The position numbers and the translations under genes are program-made. This document shows positions 1 through 11,697 of a stretch of DNA of 64,000 nucleotides, one piece after another. The first letter of the stretch is position 1; each line of letters starts with the position of its first letter. Origin of the DNA: Mermis nigrescens (Eukaryota; Nematoda; Enoplea; Mermithida; Mermithidae); assembly GCA_036768485.1 (NCBI GenBank), contig JAVLUZ010000513.1:1389413-1453412 (forward strand), in the 5' to 3' direction. The notes beneath the pieces are model-generated. The model had not been told where the DNA came from, did not search any database, and was given only the letters and a program-made list of their open reading frames with translations.

Positions 1-119
1 CTGACGCATCCATTCTTGCATGTCGATTTAAAAAATGAATAGTGGGTTAAAGTCTTCTGAATACTAACTTTTTAATTTTTTTAAATTCTTTCAGCAAAAC
101 CATACACTTCATTTGACTT

Positions 120-2075
120 ATTCATCTATTTAGGTTCTAAAGATGACAGTTTATTGTTTTTTGAGCTTGGCCTTAGTTCTTGAATAAGAGTGTAAAGAGT
201 GCAAAAATCTGGGGGTGAAAAGATGCATTTTGGTCGAGTTTTCGACTTGTTTATGTCTGCCAACAACTCCGATTATGAGTTTTGAGAAATTTTTTCTGAC
301 AGAAATGTACTACGGATCAAGGGCTATCTTGTGCTTACCCGCAAAGGTTCCTACAATCAACACGCAATTAGTACCAGGGGTTTAAACTTAACACTCTAGT
401 GGATGAGTAAAAAACAGTTTTTGTCCAAGATTTCTCTGCCAAGTTTTTCGATTATGAGTTGGAATAAATTGAATAAAATAGAAATAAAGTAACTTCTAAG
501 GGCTACACGTCGAAGCAAGCTGCTTTCAAAAAACGTAATATTTAGTTGTTTATGGGGGTGTAAAGTTTGGAATATGTATGTAAAATGGCCAAAAGACAGG
601 TTTTTTTCGTAGTTTGATTGGTGAATCGAATCAAATATTTTGCAGAACATAAGTTTGGCACATAAAAACGTATTACAATCACAGGGCTACAAACTGGCCT
701 GATCTGAATTTATTTACACTCAATGGGGCAATACATTTAGATTTTTAAAGTTTACAATGTAGTGGACAGTGGAAAATATGTGTTTGTCCATTTTTTGTTC
801 GCCACTTTCTCTCTTCAGAGGTCAGGCGAGTTCAAATAGGATAAAAATAAAGTACTCTCTAATAGGTAGGCATCACAGCAAATTGCGTTTGTTTACATCA
901 ATATTTACCTTTCTCGGGAAGTACAAAGTCGAAAATGGGGGAGTTAAACATGTTTCTGTCTTGTTTTTTCTGCCGAGTTCTGGGTTATGAGCCTGAACAT
1001 AATCTAAGGTCTAAAAATGAACCAGAAACCAAATGTGATACGCCAGTTTGTTTGCACTCAACAGTGGTGTGAAGTGGTTTACATCTGATATTTATTTGTC
1101 CTCGGGTCATTGTAGAGACTTAATTTTTTAATAAATGTTGATCGTAACATCAGAGTAATATCAGAATTACGAATCCGACTGAAATTTTCTCTACACGCTA
1201 TGGTTGTGTGAAGTTTACACTGCAGATTAACTTTAATTTCAGAGCCGAGCGAAAGCTTAATTTCTTTTGAAATGTTCTACGTAAAATCAGAATTGGGAAT
1301 CTGACTCTTAGTTTTCTCTACACCTAGTAGTTGTGTAAAGTTTGCGCTTTTCATTTCTTGTTATTTTGTAGTTTATACTACAAATTTATTTTACTTCCAA
1401 ATCTGAGCGTTAGTGTTCCTTACACTTGATATTTGCATAAAGTTTATGCTGAAAATTTTTGATCCGTTTAAATAACGTAAGGTAGTCTTGTTTAAAAAGG
1501 GTAATGCTGATGTTAACAACAATATTGTTTTCCGCATTCTTGGACTACTGTCATTATTGCGGCATGTTACTGTATGTGTTTATTGACTGATGTACTCAAA
1601 TCATGCTAATTAAAAGTAGGGTGCTGACAAAGAAAAATGCTCCGATGGAACACAAAAGATGAATATACTTGGAATTGTGGATTGTTAATGATGTAAAAGG
1701 AAGGGACTAGGAAAAAGCTATCTAAAGTCGCAAAATCTGATAAAAATCACACCTTCCGTAAGTAATGCAAAAATCGAAGTACATTCCGCGGCCAACAGAT
1801 TAAAATGAATATTTAACCATAAAAATGATTGAAAAAGCAGCACGTTAGCTATGCAGTATGAATGATATTGAGTAACAGTCTTTCTAAGCCAATTGAATGA
1901 AATAGCAAACATCAATGCATCCAGAACAATTGAAGAAATTGTTGGTTTAAAATAGTAGGAAACGCGTGAGTTGACTTGAAACAGACTAAATGTAGGTACA
2001 CTAGCATACCCTGCTGCTTGCCGGCAATTTAAAAAAGTAAGCATTATAGATTTTGTTTATACACTCTTATCTGAA
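120..2075. repeat. GTGTAAAGTTT-rich dispersed repeat, copy A
   Basis: The segment is related along most of its length to the one at about 30590-34127. Shared blocks include GATCAAGGGCTA, TTTCTCTGCCAA and the long stretch 1485-1796, which matches 33220-33533 closely. The word GTGTAAAGTTT or GTTTACACT recurs every 100-250 bases. A minus-strand reading frame at 1718-2044 has a hydrophobic protein partly conserved in the second copy (33806-33991), but nothing in it is recognisable. It is an old interspersed repeat of unknown class; neither TIRs nor a poly-A tail were found. Confidence 0.7.
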
Positions 2076-2082
2076 CACTGTA

Positions 2083-2280
2083 AAAAAACTGTTGCAACTA
2101 CACAAAAAAGTTATGTGTAACTGGTTGCCACAACTTTTATGTGTCTCATCTACACAATAACATTGTGTTACGCCTACAGAGAAAAATTGTGTCGGTCCTA
2201 CATAAATGAAAGCCCATTTACCTTCAAAAGAGCACAATATTATTGTGTCGATCCAAGGTAACTTTTATGACGCCCGAAAT
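2083..2280. repeat. cluster of small TTGTGT/ACACAA hairpins
   Basis: Several short imperfect palindromes built on ACACAA and TTGTGT follow each other: near 2100-2118, 2150-2170 (ACACAATAACATTGTGT) and 2232-2250 (GCACAATATTATTGTGT). The units are 20-45 bases apart. No coding content is visible. The block lies between repeat copy A and the foldback element and could be the remains of a MITE. Confidence 0.45.
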
Positions 2281-2624
2281 ATCGATTTTTGTGCACAGCA
2301 TGCTGACATTTATCCGCTAAAAAAATTTTTTTCCTGGTGGATTTGAGAAGCCCAAATTCAGCTCACTTTAGAGAAGTAAAAATTTGGCATCACAGTGATT
2401 TATTTTCAGAATACGTAGACATATACCTACCTGATTGTTTGGTTTTCAACATCTTTTCAAATTCGATTGAAACCTTGTTTAAATGAATTGACATTAAGTC
2501 AGCATTAATTATGAAAATTTCGCCCAACAGAGCATGAACAACAAGTCAGAAGCTAAACAGCACACGTACACAGCATTCACTAAAACTCACAGCATGACAA
2601 TAAGGCGTCTTGTATTAATTCATG

Positions 2625-3080
2625 GTTCAGTAAAGAACTTCAAAGAAGTTCTATAGAAGTTCTATAGAAGTTTGATAAAGAACTTTGAAGAAGTTCTATA
2701 GAAGTTTGATAAAGAACTTCAAAGAAGTTCTATGGAAGTTTGATAAAGAACTTTAAAGAAGTTCTATAGAAGTTCTATGGAAGACTGCCAAACTTCAAAG
2801 AAGCTCTATGGAAGTTCGATAAAGAACTTTGAAGAAATTCTATAGAAGTTTGATAAATAACTTTGATCGAGTTCTATAGAAGACTGTCAAACTTCGATAA
2901 CATGCTAATCAAAGTTCGATAAATTTTTAATAGAACTCCGATAGAATGCACATTGAAGTTAGTCTAACTTCGAGAGGAAGTGCTACAAATCTTTAATAGA
3001 ACTTCGATGTTGTGCAAATTGAACTTCGGCCCAAGTTCGACAAACCTTTTATAGAACTTACTTTGATAGTGAGCAAATCA
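2625..3080. repeat. tandem array in the left foldback arm
   Basis: A degenerate tandem repeat of about 34 bp is built on GAAGTTCTATAGAAG and TTTGATAAAGAACTT. The outer units are nearly identical and the inner ones (2890-3080) more diverged. The reverse complement of the array fills 6890-7050 and 7240-7440 in the right arm. Units contain short self-palindromes (AGTTCTATAGAAGT), so each strand could fold repeatedly. No promoter or gene is visible. Confidence 0.75.
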
Positions 3081-3779
3081 AAGTTCGACAAGTACCTAAA
3101 GCTCCTAATATGTGCTTCCTTGTTGAATAATAAACTTGAATTGTATTGATTTTTGGTAGCCTATTTCCGAGTCATGAGAAATAGACTATAATTAATGCAT
3201 GCAATGCGCCTACATAATTTATGCTCATCTTTATTGGCGATAGCATGACCTTGCACTCATCTGTTTAGCGACCCAAAGACGTTTTTCCATACGCACCTTC
3301 AAACGTTCTCGCTAGAAAAAGATCTACGACATGACTTGCTTGACATTTGGAAATCCAGAAAGATGTTTAATTGCAAGAAATGGAATAAGGCAAAGCTTTT
3401 TTGCTAGCATAAATCGATAATATCAAAGCTCACGCTTATGTTTAAATCGAGCTTTCTTAATCTGAAATTTAATTTTGTCATTTTCAACCAAACTTTACAG
3501 GTATAAACAAAGCAGCACAATTGCAATTTGAATTCTAAAATTAGATGAGCGATATATTTCAAATTTATGATGCTGGTTCGAATGAAGCTCTTTTCTAATA
3601 TTTAGTCTCAGCTAAAATTTATGATCCCTCAAAAAATGTTTAATTTCGGAAACTTCAATTTAGAAATTTACAACAATTTTAATTTTAAAAAATTGTTTTT
3701 GCACGGCATATTATATTTGAAAAATGTAATAACTTTGAAATTTGTATTGATATTTTAATTTTAAATGCTTTTTGAGATA

Positions 3780-5197
3780 TTAACAATTTTTTAAATGAAG
3801 ATGAAAACAACTGTGTAGGTATAGTCGGTTTGATGCAAGTTCAGTCGTTTTAAAATTATTTCCGGCACTGGCAGATTGTGAATATAGCATTTATCTGATC
3901 TGATTTATAATTATCGTGAACCTCTGCTTAGTATCAATTAAAATTCTTAGAATTTATGCACGAAGTTACAAGTGAAACAGACTAGGTACCTACCTACATA
4001 GTTTACAAAGCTGACACGCGCTATGCAGTAAGAGATATGCATAGGTATAGATAATTAATGAGCACATCTTTTTTGCGGATTAAGTATACTTATGTAATTT
4101 GGCTCTTTACTGCGTGTACGCGACGCTAAAAGCAGCATGTAGGGAACGTACATTAAGCTATATATCATTTCCAGTGCTTAAAGTCGTTTGTGCCTAATAA
4201 TGGGGTTGAGGTTGGCTGCTTTGACAGAAATTATCCTACTGTACTTCCACGTATTTGAGGATGAGGTCAACATCACAAACCTACATACATGTACGAGTAT
4301 ATGTACGCACTCCATGCAGGCAGGCCACTAATAAAGCATAAATTGTTTCATCCTGAGTGGAGAAAAAAATCTGTTTTTCTTCCTTACAACGTAGTATGGT
4401 GGCAGGGCCTAAAGGTATAATCTACAAAATGGAGTTCCGGAATGAAATTTGGGAACTTTATTCAGGTAGCCATTTTTGATTAAGTGACTGAATTAGAAAA
4501 AGGATGGGTATACAATATGCGAGATAATCAATAACAAGATGGAAAATGAAATTTTTATTTCATTGTTTCGTGAACTAGGCAAAATTAAATTGAAAAAAGG
4601 AAAGGCAGCACTCAAGAAAGTGTAGGCTGAAAATTCTTTGATATACGTAGGTGCCTGATTTTTGGATTTTTGACAAATGTCCTCAATTTAAAAACAACTT
4701 TAGAATAAACATGTCTTTACAGAATAATCATGTTAAATTTTTTACAATCAAATTCAATTAACAAACCATTTTCACTATTTTAACATGTGTTTTGAACCTT
4801 TAATGGTTTGCTTTATGATTTTTGGAGTCTTATCAATTAGTAAAAATTGTTCAATTAAACACATTACGTCGACATGGATGCATTAAATGAATGAGAACAT
4901 TGGCTAATTGGCTTGACTACGAAATACAAATGCACGTTCATTAGGTTGGGTTCCTAGAAAATATTGTTTCTTGCCTTTCATATGAAAATTTTTACCTGCG
5001 CGTAAGTTGGACGGACTGTGTGTTCTGTCCGTTTGACCATCAGTATAGCATCTTGCCTGTAATAAGCATTGCCTACACATGCCACAATGACATATCCAAT
5101 GACCCCTGCCCTATCGTGATGTCCTTTCTACTCGCCATTGTTTGATTCAACTCATAAATCAACTCAAGCGCACATTCATGATTTGCTATACAGTGTA
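3780..5197. other. foldback interior, no gene seen
   Basis: This AT-rich stretch between the arms has no reading frame I can support. Short GTAC/TACATG-rich patches are near 4270-4310. No transposase motif, intron pattern or tandem repeat was found. Confidence 0.5.
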
Positions 5198-5915
5198 ATA
5201 CTAGCAAACAAGATGTCGCCATACCTGGGCATGGCAGGTTTTGGGGGTATGCGTATGCAACCCCAGAGGGTATGCGTATGCACCCCCCAGAAACCAAATC
5301 TTGGGGGGTGCACAGTATGTGGCCACCTCCAGAATTCAATTTTTGGAAATTTTTTCGTTTTTTGCCACAATTTTTTTGTGGCCAATGGTGCTCAATGAGA
5401 AACGTGTTTTTTTGTCATAACACCATACCTGGGCGTGGGGCAGGGGGTAGGGAAGGGGTATGCACTCTCCCAGAAACCAAAGTACCCCCAGAATTCAATT
5501 TTTGAATTTTTTTGTTTTTTTTCGCTGTTTTGTGATGCCATTGGATAGTGCTTGATGAGAAACGTTGGAAAATGGTGATTTTTCGCCATACCGTGCACCC
5601 ACCAGATTTTTTTACCTTTGAAAAAATCTTGCACCCCCAGAACTTTGGTGCCGCCCATACCTGGGAGTGGAGGGGGTTTGGGATGTGTGCACCCGCCGAG
5701 AAACCAAAATACCTCTCCCAAATTCAACTTTTGAAATCTTTTTGTCTTTTTCACAAGTTTTTGATATTAATGGAGTTCTCGATAAGAAACGTTGAAAAAT
5801 TGTTTTTTTCCGCCATATCACTATTTTTATGGCCATTTTTAACCTTTGAAAAATCTTGTACCCCACCCCTCCTCCCAGAATCTTTGGTGGCGCCCACCTA
5901 TAGTGGTCGCCACAC
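5198..5915 (+). repeat. three head-to-tail hAT-like MITE copies
   Basis: Three related units start near 5220, 5428 and 5660, each with a start like ACCTGGGCGTGGGG. A C-rich stretch with CCCCCAGAAACCAAA follows, then ATTCAATTTTTGAAATTTTTTCG, a GATAGTGCTTGATGAGAAACG block and an end like CTTGCACCCCCAGAA. The same family occurs at about 7780, 9455, 26742 and 41194, where 8-bp target duplications support a hAT origin. Apparent proteins in both strands come from the C- and T-rich composition and are not genes. The third unit ends at CGCCCACCTATAG. Confidence 0.75.
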
Positions 5916-6401
5916 ATAACAAAAAAAAATTAATATAGACATTCAAATCTAAGCATTTTCAATCAGATGCAAGAGCTTCAAAACGCCATTGTGATCTACA
6001 ATTTATAATTCCAACCACACATTTAGAAATTGATTTTAATCTGATATCAGAAGTCCAGATTTGACACTAATGAACTAAATACTTAAGTTAGCTTTTAAAA
6101 ACAATATTTTTTTCAAATTTTACGCGTCTAAAATTAAAATTTTAAATATGAAGTTTAGAGTTATTACATTTTTGATGATATATTATACGTACAAAAACAA
6201 TTTTTTAAAATTGAAATTTTTAGTAAAATTTTAAAATTTTTTGAACTTAAAACATTTTTTGAGGATCATAAAATTAACTTGAGACAAAATACTAGAAGAG
6301 AGCTACTTCATTCAAATCAGCGTTATAAATTAAAAAAATATCGCTCATCTAATTTTAGAATTTAAATCGCAATTGTGCTGCTTTGTTTATACCTGTAAAG
6401 T

Positions 6402-6806
6402 TTGGTTGAAAATGACAAAATTAAATTTCAGATTAAAAATCCTCAATTAAACATAAGCGTGAGCTTTGATTTATCGATTTATGCTTGCAAAAAGCTTTGC
6501 CTTATTCCATTTCTTGCAATTAAACATCTTTCTGATTTCCAAATGTCAATCAAGTCAAGTCGTAGATCTTTTTCTAGCGAGAACGTTTTGAAGGTGCGTA
6601 TAGAAAAAGTCTTTGGGTCGCTAATAGATGAGTGCAAGGTCATGCTATCGCCAATAAAGATGAGCATGAATAATGTAGGCGCTAGCATTACTTATAGTCT
6701 GTTTCACATGACTCTGAAATGGGATACCAAAAATCAATACAATTCAAGGTTATTATTCAACAAGGAAGCATGTATTAGGAGCTATAGGTACTTAGGTACC
6801 TATTAA
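6402..6806 (+). CDS. unidentified 134-codon frame in right foldback arm
   Basis: This open frame has a mix of charged and hydrophobic residues and no motif I recognise. Its reverse complement lies in the left arm at about 3110-3500, where the frame is broken. It may be a fossil coding segment of the element or chance. No signal peptide, zinc finger or DDE motif is visible. Low confidence as a gene. Confidence 0.15.
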   Translation: MVENDKIKFQIKNPQLNISVSFDLSIYACKKLCLIPFLAIKHLSDFQMSIKSSRRSFSSENVLKVRIEKVFGSLIDECKVMLSPIKMSMNNVGASITYSLFHMTLKWDTKNQYNSRLLFNKEACIRSYRYLGTY

Positions 6807-7054
6807 AATTTAAATGACCTTTACTATTTGCTCACTCAAAGTTTTATGACCTCATCTTTTGGTCTCTTAGAACTTCAATTTGTATATATTTGTTGAAGTT
6901 CTATAAAAGATCTGTCGAAGTTCGATTTGCACAACATCAAAGTTCTATTAAAGATTTGCAGCACTTTGTCTCCAACTTCGATGTGCATTCTATCGAAGTT
7001 CTATTAAAAATTTATTGAACTTTGATTAGCGTGTCATCAAAGTTCGAAAGTCTT

Positions 7055-7236
7055 ACCACAGGTAACGTCACTCAAGCGCATGTCCTACAGGCACCTGGCA
7101 GTCAATGTGACAGGCATCGCACAAGCAATTTTTTTCAATGCGCGTGTTTACTAATATAAAATTCTGGCCGATTCACAGGCAGGTCACAGGCGCCTGTTGC
7201 CTGTCATGCCAGCGCTTGAGTGACGTTACTTGTGGT
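7055..7236. mobile_element. 182-bp MITE inserted in the foldback arm
   Basis: Terminal inverted repeats of 25 bases with one mismatch run from ACCACAGGTAACGTCACTC (left) to GAGTGACGTTACTTGTGGT (right). CTT occurs on both sides (7052-7054 and 7237-7239), consistent with a 3-bp target duplication. The left foldback arm (about 2870-2900) lacks this insertion, so an empty counterpart exists in the same window. The interior has CAGGCACCTGGCA and CAGGCGCCTGTTGCCTGTC, which are palindromic. Confidence 0.8.
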
Positions 7237-7779
7237 CTTGACTGTAACTTTGATCAAAGTTATTTATCGGACTTCTGTAGAACTTCTTCAAAGTTCTTTA
7301 TCGAACTTCTATAAAACTTATTCAAAGTTCTTTATCAATCTTCTATAGAACTTCTTCGAAGTTCTTTATCGAACTTCTATAGAACTTCTTCATCGAACTT
7401 CTATAGAACTTCAATAGAACTTCTTCGAAGTTCTTTACTGAACCATGAATTGATGCAAGACGCCTAAGAGATTATGCTCAAAAATTAAGGCACATGACAT
7501 GGCATTAAATCGAGGCAAACGAGCTGAGTGAGATACAAATACTGCATGACAATGACATAGCAAAAACGAACATTATGAGATAAAGCAATCAGTCTGTGAT
7601 AAAACGACAAGATTAAAAACAAATTCAGAGACAAAGCTATCAAAACAGCTTACCGTTTCAAAACAAAACAGTAAAAAACACAAATCATAAGACAAAGAGA
7701 TTGAATAAAACTTTGAAGTAATAAACGGGCTGGTATTCATACACGTAACGGCTTGAAATTGCAAATTAGGAGCCCCAAC

Positions 7780-7913
7780 CACACATGAGTGAGGGGCGTC
7801 TGTACCCCTCTCCCCAAATTGCTAAACCCCCTAGAATTAATTTTTGGTGCTATTTTTGACAAGCTGACCCCATTGGACCCCACCCCAGAAATTGTTTGCT
7901 GCCCATGTATGAC
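7780..7913 (+). mobile_element. short diverged hAT-like MITE copy
   Basis: It starts CACACATGAGTGAGGGG and ends GCTGCCCATGTATG, the same ends as the copies at 26742-27010 and 41194-41466. The flanks GCCCCAAC and ACCCCGAC agree at 6 of 8 positions, a decayed 8-bp duplication. No coding capacity. Confidence 0.55.
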
Positions 7914-8639
7914 CCCGACCATTTTTACGGGGGGGTGACCTCAAATTTTTGACAAAAATGCCAAATAATGCAAATTTTTCCACAAATTAGGGGTCAAAAG
8001 TGATGTGCCCAACAATTCACACTACATACAACAAACAATATCACAAAAGTGTTAAAAATGATGTATTGTTTTTAAATGGCACAGGGGGAATAAAACATAA
8101 GAACATTATTGATGAATTTCTATATTATAGTTCAATTTGAAAAAAATTAGACCGTTAGAGGAGAGCAGCCGCCCCTAACCTCACATCTTATTATGACCTA
8201 AATGACAGTTTTGCAAAAAATAAAAAGGTCTGTCAATAGAATTCAAAGCATGCTGGACATTTCTAAGCTTGACAGACGGTTTCCTGTCAGTCGTTCCTAT
8301 TTTGCGCACAAAGCTATGAAGGCGTCCTTGTCCATTTCCACATTTATCGCAAGTATAGCTTTTTGCATCAAGCGGCTGCAACATGCAGAATAAAAGAGGG
8401 ATTAAATTGCCAAATAATTTGCACTAATTAATTGTACTTTTTTGAAGAGCAAAAACTCAAATGCATAGCTTAGTTATGCTATCAGGAAGATGGAAGAAAA
8501 ATATAAACGCCAAAAATTGATAGCACAAGAAAAAACAACATTTTTTCAGTGTTATTAATTGAGCTCTATCCTTCGTAACTTAGGTGTGCAAGGTCAAACT
8601 TTCAGAGAAGGGAGAAAACCAAAAATTGGTAGACAGCTA

Positions 8640-8945
8640 AGTGCTTTGTTAAACCGGTTCTGTAGCCTTTTTGGGCTCATAAAACTAGCAATATAGCCTT
8701 TTTAGACTTAAAAACATAGCTATAAAGTTTTTTGATCTAAAAATAGCTATTTGGCTCTTTTTGAGACGAGAAAAAAGCTATACATCATTTAAAAACTCAA
8801 AAAAACAACTATATAGCATTTCTGAGCTCAAAAACACTATTTAGCTAGTTTTCTGAGCCCAAAAAGGCTAAACAGCTAATTTCTGAGCCCAAAATAGGCT
8901 ACATAGCAATTTTTTTCGGCCGAGATGGTTATATAGCCGTCAGTT
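8640..8945. repeat. array of TAGCTAT / GAGCTCAAAAA hairpin units
   Basis: About six degenerate units, 40-50 bp each, carry TAGC, then TTTTTGAGCTC or TTCTGAGCCC, then AAAA and GGCTA. Each unit can fold on itself because TAGCC/GGCTA and GGGCT/AGCCC are complementary. Examples start near 8654, 8700, 8750, 8815, 8860 and 8885. It is not coding. Confidence 0.6.
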
Positions 8946-9454
8946 TTTCAAAACTCAGAACAAAGTTATACCCCTCCCTCCCCGCATGCTCTTGTATGCT
9001 TTGTGGCATCAAAAATCATGAACTAATTTAAAAATATTCCGAAAAAACAACTTTTAGCTCGCCTACTAAATTATTCCGATGTTGAGCTTAAACACCCACG
9101 CCACATTTGCAATTTGCATCCAACACAGCTAAAAATTTTAAATAGGGGTCAGAGAGGACATTTATTGGCGAATAAGGCTTGAACTCTCAAATTTTTTGAT
9201 GGAATAGTGAGATGGCCAAGCTTGGTTGGGGGACTCTATCATCCCCACGGACTACACATGCACAATAGATGATGGCAAAGTATTATTGGCAACAAATTCA
9301 CGGGGGTTGAAAGTCTAAACAAAATGAAGGAAACTGTGTAATAACGCACTTTTAAATCTATTTTAGCGCTAATACCAGTTTTGAGATCATTTTAGCACTA
9401 AAGTTCAATGTTTGACCCCCAGATTGGTCATGCTGTGCATCTATAGTGATGGTC

Positions 9455-9895
9455 AGCATAGGTGGGCGGCACAAAAATTCTGGGGGGCAGGTTTGCAAGA
9501 TTTTTAAAGGTTAAAAAATGATCTTAAAAATAGTGGTATGGATCAAAAACACAATTTTTCAATGTTTCTCATCGAGCGCTATCCATTGTCATCAACAGAT
9601 TGTGAAAAAACAAAAAAACCTTAAAAAAGTAAATTCTGGGAAAGGGTATTTTGCACACCTGGGCGTGGGGGGTTCGGGGGGATATGCACCCCCAAATCAA
9701 AATACCCCTCCCAGAATTCAATTTTTTGAAAATTTTTTTCGTTTTTTTCGCAATTTTTTTGATGCCAATGTATAGTGCTTGATGAAAACGTCGAAAAATG
9801 GTGTTTTTATCGCCATACCACCATTTTTAAGGCCATTATTTGACCTTCAAAAATTCTTGCACCCCCTCCAGAATTTTCTTGCTGACCACGTATGG
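9455..9895. repeat. head-to-head pair of hAT-like MITE copies
   Basis: The left half (about 9455-9655) is a reverse-oriented copy and the right half (9657-9895) a forward copy of the family at 26742. The forward half contains CACACCTGGGCGTGGGG, AATTCAATTTTTTGA, GATGCCAATG and ATAGTGCTTGATGA, and ends at CTGACCACGTATG. The pair forms a long imperfect palindrome with an AT-rich core. Confidence 0.7.
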
Positions 9896-10636
9896 TATTT
9901 TGTTTTTTTCAGTATTCAGATTTCTGAGGGGTGCATACCTATCACGTCCAGGTATGATAACCAGCCAGGAGGGTGTGAAATCCAAAAGCAGTAGTTTAGT
10001 AAATAGTGGCCACAAATACCCTTTTTTATCACACAAAATGACATTAAGATCTTTTTCAGCTGCCCAAAATGCAAATTTTATTAAAAAAAATTAAATTTAA
10101 CCTCAAACGTATTTATTTCAAAAGTGCCTGTTTTCCATACATGCACATATAGGGTGGATTGTGGGAGGATTTTAGCCCCCCCTTGTGGAGTGGTCAGCAA
10201 TATAGGTATTGTTCGGCGATATTGAAGCGATGGAACATGAGTGCATCATTTTTATGAACAAAAACAGTAATAATGTTTAAATTTTCCCCCTTACTTTTTT
10301 ATGCTTTTTACTCAGAACGCGCCCATAATTAATCAATTTCAATATTTGTAATGTTAAATGCGATGTAATGCAATCAAAATGGACTAAAAATGCGGTATTA
10401 TCATGGAAAAGCATTTTAAAATGTATTTTGATCATTTTCGTCATTTGAATAGTAAAAAAGACTCGTCAACACTAAATTTAGTTTTTAATTTTTAAAAATC
10501 CCCAAACCACCCAATATCATATGTATATAGAGGTGAGTGTATGCTAAAGGAAAGTTTTGAACAATCTAAGCCAGAACTCTCATTTAAAACTCAATGGTCC
10601 AATTATTCTGAACTTCTTTGAACATAATTTACTCAC

Positions 10637-10747
10637 CTCAAACACTCTGAAGAAAATGGACGGATCCTCATGTAATAAGCCCGGTAAAGCTGGCAAAGCC
10701 TCCTCCCGTGTTGTTGTCAGAATTATATCAGAGCTGTCGCTGGGAGC
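10637..10747 (-). CDS. candidate internal exon B of an unidentified host gene
   Basis: Read on the minus strand, CTCTCCAG precedes an open 111-bp block (37 codons) that ends at GAG followed by GTGAGTAAAT, a strong donor. It starts and ends in phase 0. The peptide begins APSDSSDII and ends FFRVFE. It is GC-richer than its surroundings and does not look like a repeat. Exon A (11594-11697) lies upstream on the same strand and also ends in phase 0. I do not recognise the protein. Confidence 0.4.
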
Positions 10748-11059
10748 CTGGAGAGCAGAACGCAATTCACACGTGATAACAATGGTAAAAAATGAATGAT
10801 GGAAGCATAGTCGATCAAATATTTAGGCACTTTTCAATAGCAGTTGACTTTATGCAGTTTTTAGCTATTTTTGATATTTGCAGTTTATTCATGGCGGCCA
10901 CTAATGACAATAGAATGAGGCGCTTACGATGTATTTTACCTAACTGCAAAGAACTAGTCACATTTCAAGAATCGAAGCTTTCCAAAAATCTCAAGAAATG
11001 GTCTGTTTTGAGCTCAACAGTAAAAATTCAAAACAATCTGTGATCACAAAAGGTATTCA

Positions 11060-11250
11060 CCCATATGTACATAATTTATTGCCACTTGTATAGCATCCTC
11101 ATGCTTCATCGCGAAATATTTAAAGTCAGGCACAAAAAAGGCAGAAAAATCGCCCATTAACTTTACCTTAGCATCTAATCCAATGCCTTCAACCCACAGA
11201 ACTTTGGGAACAATTTCATCTAGACTTTCTTACCAAATCGAACTCACATT
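11060..11250 (-). pseudogene. possible decayed coding block, minus strand
   Basis: On the minus strand about 60 codons stay open apart from one frameshift in a T run near 11140. The readable parts include DEIVPKVLWVEGIGLD and DFKYFAMKHEDAIQVA, which look protein-like. No convincing splice sites flank it. It lies between exon B and exon A and may belong to the same gene or to an unknown element. Confidence 0.25.
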
Positions 11251-11593
11251 GATATTAGTCACACAATAAAATTCTTCTAAAACCTAAAAGACGCGGAATA
11301 AATTAAATATACATGATACATGCATACATGATCTTGGGGGAGGGTTTCAACTACACATGGGCGTGGGGGGGAGGTTTGGGGGTGAATTTAAAAAACACCA
11401 ACCCGAGATTTCTGGGGGGTGAAGCCAACTTTGTTTAGAATTATACATGACATACAAGATATGCAATTTGCGCGTTTATTTAATACTTCATTTATACTCC
11501 TTTACTGTATTGTATTTCTGATTCAAATAACTTGTGTGGATGTGTGATGTGAGTGTATGTAAGTATGTCGCCAACAGCAATTGTTCCACTCAC

Positions 11594-11697
11594 CTTTATT
11601 CCCGAGCTGTGAGGCGAGTTAGGTCTTGGCTGCAAAATGTAGAACAGCTGGGGCTGCAGACTATTTAGCGCGGGATGCAAATCCTTCAATTGCGTAG
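11594..11697 (-). CDS. candidate exon A of the same unidentified host gene
   Basis: Minus-strand open block ending GGAATAAAG followed by the donor GTGAGTGG, in phase 0, which matches the phase-0 start of exon B. The peptide contains LKDLHPALNSLQPQ and PNSPHSSGIK. The upstream border is unclear because a repeat copy (11690-11850) abuts it, so the acceptor may lie inside the repeat or be lost. It could be a small gene fragment or a chance frame; the two good donors in compatible phase argue for a gene. Confidence 0.35.

Larger units (their letters stand above)
2604..7464. mobile_element. Foldback element, PIF/Harbinger-like ends
   Basis: The two ends are long inverted repeats. The left arm (about 2604-3780) reads in reverse complement at about 6110-7464. 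The outermost bases are GGCGTCTTG then AATTCATGGTTCAGTAAAG on both sides, with one or two mismatches. TAA flanks the element on both sides (2601-2603 and 7465-7467), which fits the 3-bp TWA target duplication of PIF/Harbinger elements. The outer 250-500 bases of each arm are a tandem array of about 34 bp (GAAGTTCTATAGAAGTTTGA and relatives). No transposase is recognisable, so it is probably non-autonomous. The class is inferred only from the ends and TAA; a Foldback-type element is the alternative. Confidence 0.7.

Noticed and set aside
5073..5919. Several overlapping Pro/Gly/His-rich frames on both strands
   Set aside because: They follow C-runs and T-runs of the MITE array and the same words appear in other copies with broken frames, so they are not genes.
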